A model generated the notes under the pieces. It was not told the origin of the DNA. It was given only the letters and a program-made list of their open reading frames with translations, and ran no database searches. Of a stretch of DNA of 64,000 nt, positions 59,013-64,000 are shown piece by piece. Each line of letters starts with the position of its first letter. The stretch's first letter is position 1. The translations under genes were made by a program, and so were the position numbers. The stretch is from Collinsella sp. (lineage in GTDB: Bacteria > Actinomycetota > Coriobacteriia > Coriobacteriales > Coriobacteriaceae), in NCBI GenBank assembly GCA_019419545.1, contig DXZT01000050.1, positions 50,192 through 114,191 on the forward strand. The letters run 5' to 3'.

Positions 59013-59044
59013 ATGGTGCAAAGTAACCTGACCCCCTTGTACCA
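59013..59044 (-). repeat. REP-like palindrome, right of the DUF2974 gene
   Basis: On the minus strand TGGTACAAGGGGGTCAGGTT followed by ACTTTGCACCA matches the element at 57786 in most positions. It lies in the opposite orientation. Confidence 0.65.
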
Positions 59045-59045
59045 A

Positions 59046-59079
59046 AAAGGCGCCCGGACCGTGTGGCCCGGACGCCTTT
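59046..59079 (-). terminator. Terminator of ldh
   Basis: AAAGGCGtCCGGG pairs with CCCGG..CGCCTTT, followed by TT on the minus strand, 32 bp past the ldh stop. Confidence 0.8.
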
Positions 59080-59110
59080 CATTGTAGCCTGTTGCCCAAA
59101 AGAGCTTGAT

Positions 59111-60061
59111 TTAGCAGGAGAAGTCGACGCTGTCGATGATGTCCTTGAGGGCCTTGGCGGAGGCGGTGAGCTCATGCTGCTCGTCATCGTTCAGCGGCAC
59201 GGGGACGCGACAGACGACGCCGTCGCGGCCAACGACCGTCGGCATGGAGATGGCAAGATCGGACAGGCCATACTCGCCCACCATGAGCGAGGAGACGGGC
59301 AGAACGGTCTGCTCATCGCGCATGACGGCGGTGCAGATGCGCTTGACGGCCATGGCGACGCCATAGTAGGTGGCGTGCTTCTTCTCGATGATGGTGTAGG
59401 CGGAGTTCTTGACGTCCTCGGCGATGCGCTTCTCGGCAGCCTCATGCTCCAGATGACCGTGAAGCTCGCAGAAAGTGTTCAGCGGCACGCCGGCAACCTG
59501 GGCGCTGGACCAAGCGACAAACTCAGAGTCGCCGTGCTCACCCATGACATAGGCCTGGACATCGCGCGGGTCAACCTCGACGTGGGCACCAAGCATCTGC
59601 TGCAGACGGCCAGTGTCGAGCACGGTGCCGGAGCCGATGACATGGCCCTCGGGCAGGCCGGACATCTTGATGGCGGCATAGGTCAGAACATCGACCGGGT
59701 TGGAGACAATGAGCAGAATGCCGTCGAAGCCAGACTTCTTAATTTCGGGAATGATGGACTTAAAGATGTTGACGTTCTTGTTGACCAGGTCCAGACGGGT
59801 CTCACCGGGCTTCTGGGCAGCGCCAGCGGTGACGACGATCATGGCGGCGTCGGCGACATCGGAATAATCGCCGGCGTAGATCTTCATCGGCTCGGCAAAC
59901 GTCATGCCGTGCGCGATATCCAGGGCCTCACCCTCGGCGCGGTTCTTGTCCACGTCGATGAGGACCATCTCGGAGAACAGACCGCTCTGCATCAGCGCGA
60001 ACGCCGAAGACGAACCGACGAAACCGCAGCCGACAATAGCGACCTTCTTCTCGTTAACCAT
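59111..60061 (-). CDS. ldh: L-lactate dehydrogenase
   Basis: A 316-residue NAD-dependent lactate dehydrogenase. The NAD motif is VAIVGCGFVGSSSAFAL near residue 7; the substrate-specificity loop TAGAAQKPGETRLDLVNKN near 84 has the Gln that favours lactate over malate, and the catalytic His lies in GEHGDSE near 178. It reduces pyruvate and regenerates NAD during fermentation. GGGAG lies before the ATG at 60061. Its own terminator follows, so it is monocistronic. Confidence 0.95.
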   Translation of the reverse strand: MVNEKKVAIVGCGFVGSSSAFALMQSGLFSEMVLIDVDKNRAEGEALDIAHGMTFAEPMKIYAGDYSDVADAAMIVVTAGAAQKPGETRLDLVNKNVNIFKSIIPEIKKSGFDGILLIVSNPVDVLTYAAIKMSGLPEGHVIGSGTVLDTGRLQQMLGAHVEVDPRDVQAYVMGEHGDSEFVAWSSAQVAGVPLNTFCELHGHLEHEAAEKRIAEDVKNSAYTIIEKKHATYYGVAMAVKRICTAVMRDEQTVLPVSSLMVGEYGLSDLAISMPTVVGRDGVVCRVPVPLNDDEQHELTASAKALKDIIDSVDFSC

Positions 60062-60262
60062 TAGAAACTCCCATCTCTCTCCACAAACAAGCCACCCGGG
60101 AACGACCCGAGCGGCTTGTCGTAATCCCAATACATCCAATCGGGACTTTGATTATGCTCCTATTCGCAGCCAAAAATCGACCGTTTACCGAAATTGTTTG
60201 CAGGATTCGTAAAATAACTGCACGAAATCGGTTTCGAGCTATTGACGAGCCGAAATACCTTT

Positions 60263-61426
60263 CTAATACAGGCCCGCCTCGCGAATGGCCTCGACACCCA
60301 AAGCAATCTGATCAGGCGGCAGGACCAGCGCCATGCGCACGTGCCCCTCGCCCGAAGGACCAAAGCTCGCGCCCGGCGTCACCACAACGCCGGCCTTCTC
60401 CATGAGCTCCTCGCAAAACGCCATGGAATCGGTGCGACCACCGGGAAGCTTGGCCCACACAAACATAGAGCCATGCGCGTTGGGACGCTCCCAGCCCAGG
60501 CCCTCAAGACCGTCGCACAGGGCATCGCGGCGCTCCTGGTACTTCAGACGCTGCGCCTCGACCTCATCGCGCGGACCGTTCAGGCAGGCGATAGCAGCCT
60601 TCTGGACCGGGAAGAACATGCCAAAGTCGATCTGGCTGCGCAGCTTGGCAAAGGCCTGGACAACGTCCTCGCGACCGACCAAAAAGCCGATGCGAGCACC
60701 GGTGACGTTAAACGACTTGGAAAGCGAGAAGAACTCCACGCCCACCTCGAGCGCGCCGGGATACTGCAAAAAGCTTCCGCCCGGCTCGCCGTCAAACACG
60801 ATATCGGAATACGCGTTGTCATGGACGATGAGCAGGTCGTGCTCGCGGGCGAAAGCGATGATCTCCTCGTAGACCTCGGGCGTGCCCACCGAGCCGACCG
60901 GGTTTGCGGGCAGCGACACGATCATATACTTGGCACGATCGGCCACCTGGGGATCGATACCCGCCACATAGGGCAGGTAATTATGCTCGGCGACCAACGG
61001 ATAGTACTCGAGCTTGGCATCGGCGATCTTGGCGCCCGCCTCAAAGACCGGGTAGCACGGATCGGGAACCAAAATGGTGTCACCCGGATCGAGCAGGGCC
61101 AGGCCCAAATGGCCCACACCCTCCTGCGTGCCGTTGCACGACTGCACCATAGACGGCGTAATGCCCGAAACGCCAAAGCGACGCTCATAGTAATCGCACA
61201 CGGCTTGCTTGAGTTCGGGCAGGTCGCGCAGGGCATACTTCCACATCTCGGGGTCCTGGGCCGCTTGCGTGAGCGCCTCGACCACGTGGTCGTACGGCTT
61301 AAAGTCGGGCGTGCCCACGCTCATGTTGTAAATGGTCTTGCCCTGAGCCTTCAGCGCAAGCAGTTTGTTGTTGAGCGAGGCGAAGACCTCCGCGCCAAAG
61401 CGGTCGAGACGCTGCGATGCCTGCAT
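60263..61426 (-). CDS. PLP-dependent aminotransferase of the DAP aminotransferase type
   Basis: A 387-residue fold-type I aminotransferase. The sequence YNMSVGTPDFKP near residue 30, the NPVGS loop near 170 and the PLP lysine in SLSKSFNVTGARIGF near 228 match the LL-DAP/N-acetyl-DAP aminotransferase clade. If so, it would supply the missing transamination step between dapH and the deacetylase. The family also contains other aspartate- or methionine-type enzymes, so the substrate is inferred. GAAAGG precedes the ATG at 61426. It is downstream of nadE, separated by a terminator. Confidence 0.82.
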   Translation of the reverse strand: MQASQRLDRFGAEVFASLNNKLLALKAQGKTIYNMSVGTPDFKPYDHVVEALTQAAQDPEMWKYALRDLPELKQAVCDYYERRFGVSGITPSMVQSCNGTQEGVGHLGLALLDPGDTILVPDPCYPVFEAGAKIADAKLEYYPLVAEHNYLPYVAGIDPQVADRAKYMIVSLPANPVGSVGTPEVYEEIIAFAREHDLLIVHDNAYSDIVFDGEPGGSFLQYPGALEVGVEFFSLSKSFNVTGARIGFLVGREDVVQAFAKLRSQIDFGMFFPVQKAAIACLNGPRDEVEAQRLKYQERRDALCDGLEGLGWERPNAHGSMFVWAKLPGGRTDSMAFCEELMEKAGVVVTPGASFGPSGEGHVRMALVLPPDQIALGVEAIREAGLY

Positions 61427-61450
61427 GGTGCCACCTTTCGATATGAAAAA

Positions 61451-61476
61451 CGCGGCGCTCCGACAAGAGCGCCGCG
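61451..61476 (-). terminator. Terminator of nadE
   Basis: CGCGGCGCT pairs with AGCGCCGCG, with TTTTTC following on the minus strand; it lies between nadE and the aminotransferase. Confidence 0.9.
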
Positions 61477-61543
61477 CGATACGGGCCATCAGATTGCAAA
61501 AGTGTAACGCTTGCACCCGCTGTTTTGGTTCAATTTGGCAACC

Positions 61544-63544
61544 TTAGTCCATCGGATTGAGCGCGTCAATCTGGGCGAGCCACAGGCGCGAGCTGGCGTC
61601 ACTCGGCATGCGCCAATCGCCGCGCGGGCTGAGCGTGACCGAGCCCACCTTGGGGCCATCGGGCAGGCAGCTGCGCTTAAACTGCTGGGCAAAGAAGCGA
61701 CGGTAGAACGTGCGTAGCCACGTGTGAATGGTCTTGACGTCGTAGACGCCCTCGAAGCTCTTGAGCGCCATGCGGTAGATCTTGCCCGGCTCAAAGCCAA
61801 AACGCAGCAGGTAGTAGAGGAAGTAGTCGTGCAGCTCGTACGGGCCCACCAGGTCCTCAGTCTTCTGCGCAATCTCGCCGTCGCCCGTGGGCGGCAGGAG
61901 CTCGGGGGACACCGGCGTATCGAGGATATCGAGCAAGACCTCGGCAATACGCCCGCCAAAGACATCGGCCGCATAGCGCACCAGATGGCGCACAAGCGTC
62001 TTGGGCACGCTCGCGTTGACGGCGTACATGCTCATGTGGTCGCCGTTATAGGTAGCCCAGCCGAGCGCCAGCTCCGACAGGTCGCCCGTGCCGATGACAA
62101 AACCGCCAGCCTGGTTGGCCAGATCCATCAGAATCTGCGTACGCTCGCGGGCCTGGCTGTTCTCGTAGGTCACGTCCTGCACGGTCGGATCGTGCTCAAT
62201 GTCCTTGAAGTGCTGCTCCACAGCCGCGTAGATCGAAACCTCGCGGAAGCTCACGCCCAGGTCGCGAGCGAGCGACTCGGCATTCGACTTAGTGCGATGC
62301 GTCGTGCCAAAGCCAGGCATGGAAACCGCCGTGATACCCGTGCGCGGCAGCCCCAACGCATCGAAGGCACGCACGGTCACAAGCAGCGCCAGCGTGGAGT
62401 CCAGACCGCCTGAAAGACCGATGACAGCCGCCTTGGTACCCGTATGGGCAAGACGGGTCTTGAGGCCCGCGGTCTGCAGGTCGAGGATGGTCTCGCAACG
62501 CTCGGCCAGGTCACCATGGTCGGCCGGAACAAAGGGTGCGCGGGGGAAGACACGGTCGATGCCGAGTGCATCGCGCAGGACAGGCTCTTCGGCCAACACG
62601 CCCTCAAAAGAGAACTCAACGGTCGTGGCCTCCGGCGCATCGTCCGCGCGCGTCCACGTCGTCGAGCGACGGCGCTCGGCAACCAGACGATCGAGGTCGA
62701 CATCGGCAACCGCCATGTCGCAGGTAAGCAGTTTGGTGGCGGCCAGCTTAGAGCCGTTTTCGTAGATCAGGTTCTCGCCCGCAAAGACCATGTCGGTCGT
62801 AGATTCGCCCTCACTCGCATCCGCGTAGGCATAGGCGCAGTACAGGCGCGCACTCTGGTTGGAGATGAGGCTGCGGCGGTAATCCGCCTTGCCGATAATC
62901 TCGTCCGAGGCCGACGGGTTGAGGATCACCGTCGCGCCAGCAAGCGCCATCTCGGTCGAGGGGGGCGCCGGTACCCACAGGTCCTCGCACACCTCGACAC
63001 CCAGCACCAGATCCTCGGCACCTTCATCGCAGCAGCGGTAGACAAGCTCCGAGCCAAGCGGCACCGGACCCTGACCAGCAAATTCAATCCACACGGGATC
63101 GGCCGGCGCCGGAGCAAACCAGCGGCGCTCATAAAACTCTCCGTAGTTGGGCAAGTACTTTTTGGCCGTAAGGCCCAAAAGCTCGCCCGCACAGCACACG
63201 GCGGCGCAATTGTAGATGTTTTCGGCCACCGCGACGGGAAGACCGATGGTAAAGACGACCGGCAACTCACGGGTTTCATCGAGGATATGCGCCAGAGCAG
63301 CCTCGCAGACATGCAGCAGTGTGCGATTATGGAACAGGTCGGCCGCGGTATAGCCGGTCAGGTTAAGCTCGGGCAGCACCAGAGCATGAACGCCGCGCTC
63401 GGCAGCATCGCGAACAGCCGCCAGCGCAACCTCGACATTGCCCTCGACATCGGCGACGCGAATCTGCGGCGACGCCGCCGCCACACGCAAAAAGCCATCG
63501 TTCTTATTAGCCGAAACGCAGCATTGCCTTGTTGATCTGGACAC
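61544..63544 (-). CDS. nadE: Glutamine-dependent NAD+ synthetase
   Basis: A 666-residue two-domain enzyme. The N-terminal nitrilase-fold glutaminase has Glu in LPELNLTGY near residue 58, Lys in KKYLPNYGEFYERR near 127 and Cys in GVEVCEDLW near 185. The C-terminal ATP-pyrophosphatase domain has SGGLDSTLAL near 377, followed by GTGDLSELALGW near 485. It amidates nicotinic acid adenine dinucleotide. The annotated start is a GTG with no strong site; the next in-frame GTG is at residue 21. The length fits the actinobacterial glutamine-dependent form. Confidence 0.96.
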   Translation of the reverse strand: MSRSTRQCCVSANKNDGFLRVAAASPQIRVADVEGNVEVALAAVRDAAERGVHALVLPELNLTGYTAADLFHNRTLLHVCEAALAHILDETRELPVVFTIGLPVAVAENIYNCAAVCCAGELLGLTAKKYLPNYGEFYERRWFAPAPADPVWIEFAGQGPVPLGSELVYRCCDEGAEDLVLGVEVCEDLWVPAPPSTEMALAGATVILNPSASDEIIGKADYRRSLISNQSARLYCAYAYADASEGESTTDMVFAGENLIYENGSKLAATKLLTCDMAVADVDLDRLVAERRRSTTWTRADDAPEATTVEFSFEGVLAEEPVLRDALGIDRVFPRAPFVPADHGDLAERCETILDLQTAGLKTRLAHTGTKAAVIGLSGGLDSTLALLVTVRAFDALGLPRTGITAVSMPGFGTTHRTKSNAESLARDLGVSFREVSIYAAVEQHFKDIEHDPTVQDVTYENSQARERTQILMDLANQAGGFVIGTGDLSELALGWATYNGDHMSMYAVNASVPKTLVRHLVRYAADVFGGRIAEVLLDILDTPVSPELLPPTGDGEIAQKTEDLVGPYELHDYFLYYLLRFGFEPGKIYRMALKSFEGVYDVKTIHTWLRTFYRRFFAQQFKRSCLPDGPKVGSVTLSPRGDWRMPSDASSRLWLAQIDALNPMD

Positions 63545-63677
63545 TGGAGGCCCCTTCTACCCTGAGATTCAGTCTAACGGACGTTCACATATCTCTAACT
63601 AGCCAAAGCAACCTCCCAGTTTACTGAGACGCCAACCTGTGCTAAGAGCATGTATTCCAAAAATATCTTTAATTAAA

Positions 63678-63708
63678 AAAGGAGAAATCGATAATCGACT
63701 TCTCCTTT
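63678..63708 (-). terminator. Terminator of the 36-residue peptide gene
   Basis: AAAGGAGAAGTCGA pairs with TCGATTTCTCCTTT (one mismatch), followed by TTT on the minus strand, 25 bp past the peptide stop. Confidence 0.9.
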
Positions 63709-63732
63709 AAGCGAGGCAAGTAAATTCCGAAA

Positions 63733-63843
63733 CTAATGGCAGAATTTATCCATGTAGTCCTCAAAGTCGAACACTTCTACCACGACGCCCTCTTCCTGAG
63801 ACTCTTTCAGTTGCTCCAAGAGATCTTTGTTAATAACGTCCAT
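63733..63843 (-). CDS. Small acidic peptide gene (36 residues), possible precursor peptide
   Basis: A complete small gene: TTGATA and TATACT promoter boxes 16 bp apart, AGGAGG 7 bp before the ATG, 36 codons and its own terminator. The product starts MDVINKDLLEQLKESQEEG and then has an acidic, aromatic C-terminus (VVVEVFDFEDYMDKFCH) with one cysteine. The N-terminal half looks like a helical leader of the kind used in ribosomally made, modified peptides, ending at Glu-Gly; a signalling peptide or small regulator is equally possible. The AT-rich DNA contrasts with the neighbours. No match to a known family is recognised. Confidence 0.68.
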   Translation of the reverse strand: MDVINKDLLEQLKESQEEGVVVEVFDFEDYMDKFCH

Positions 63844-63872
63844 GTAGAAACCTCCTCTATCTAATCAATTGT

Positions 63873-63900
63873 AGTATATCTGCTTTCATGCAATTATCAA
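63873..63900 (-). promoter_or_regulatory. Promoter of the small peptide gene
   Basis: TTGATA (63895-63900) and TATACT (63873-63878) with a 16 bp spacer on the minus strand. Among the clearest consensus promoters in the window. Confidence 0.8.
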
Positions 63901-64000
63901 CCAACTTGTTTAATTGCTCCTCGCTTGCCGATAGTCCCTCTTTTTTCCTTGATTCTCATCTTCATTGCAACAGCCTCAGGACTCAGCGCAACGCGTTGCG
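63897..64000 (-). CDS. C-terminal end of a gene that continues past the right edge
   Basis: An open frame enters from the right edge and stops with TGA at 63897-63899. The visible end reads RVALSPEAVAMKMRIKEKRG and is basic. It is too short to assign. It may belong with the small peptide gene, whose promoter overlaps its last codons. Confidence 0.4.
   Translation of the reverse strand, partial: QRVALSPEAVAMKMRIKEKRGTIGKRGAIKQVG

Overview
The window looks like a chromosomal segment of a Coriobacteriia gut actinobacterium, most likely Collinsella. The clues are high GC, an arginine deiminase cluster, paired acetate kinases, lactate dehydrogenase, DUF1846 and DUF2974 proteins, an ECF tryptophan transporter and small structured intergenic repeats. 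The genus is inferred from gene content only; there is no rRNA or tRNA gene in the window to confirm it.

Layout. 1-4.2 kb: the start of a xerD-like recombinase, pyrG, a winged-helix regulator and a DUF1846 protein. 4.7-12 kb: arginine catabolism (arcA-arcB-yfcC) and a second arcA with the same coding sequence followed by an aminotransferase. Both arcA promoters carry the same pair of direct repeats 21 bp apart. 12.3-16.1 kb: polyphosphate kinase and an rRNA uracil methyltransferase, then an internally deleted IS3 element. 16.7-20.8 kb: 6-phospho-beta-glucosidase, a beta-glucoside PTS and a DMT exporter with a structured leader. 21.2-26.1 kb: DJ-1/Maf, a P1 peptidase, and a glycosyltransferase with UDP-galactopyranose mutase. 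26.3-32.5 kb: pta, two acetate kinases and a LysR/MFS pair. 32.5-38 kb: HIT, xseBA, a membrane Zn peptidase, rnd, a lipid kinase and a 30-residue membrane peptide. 38.2-43.8 kb: an LPxTG-anchored C69 peptidase, then a trp-leader attenuator driving trpP, a fused ECF ATPase and EcfT. 43.9-50.6 kb: aspartate racemase with an ATP-grasp ligase (a possible D-Asp wall crossbridge module), a MOSC protein, a coiled-coil wall hydrolase, and a Ser/Thr kinase with an HTH partner. 51-56.5 kb: lysine/DAP biosynthesis. An L-box riboswitch precedes a lysA-dapA fusion, dapB and dapH, and an M20 deacetylase-like gene lies divergently. 56.7-63.5 kb: a nucleoid-associated protein, DUF2974, ldh, an aminotransferase and NAD synthetase. 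The right edge holds a self-contained gene for a 36-residue acidic peptide of unknown role.

The genes suggest an anaerobic fermenter. It can gain ATP from arginine (deiminase pathway) and acetyl-CoA (Pta-Ack), disposes of reductant as lactate, imports beta-glucosides and tryptophan, and makes lysine/DAP by the acetylase branch.

The least-explained material is intergenic. One family of about 147 bp structured elements (three copies, same orientation downstream of genes, stems differing by compensating changes) and a second family of nested inverted repeats (three copies sharing short internal-loop motifs) look like undescribed RNA or mobile-DNA families.
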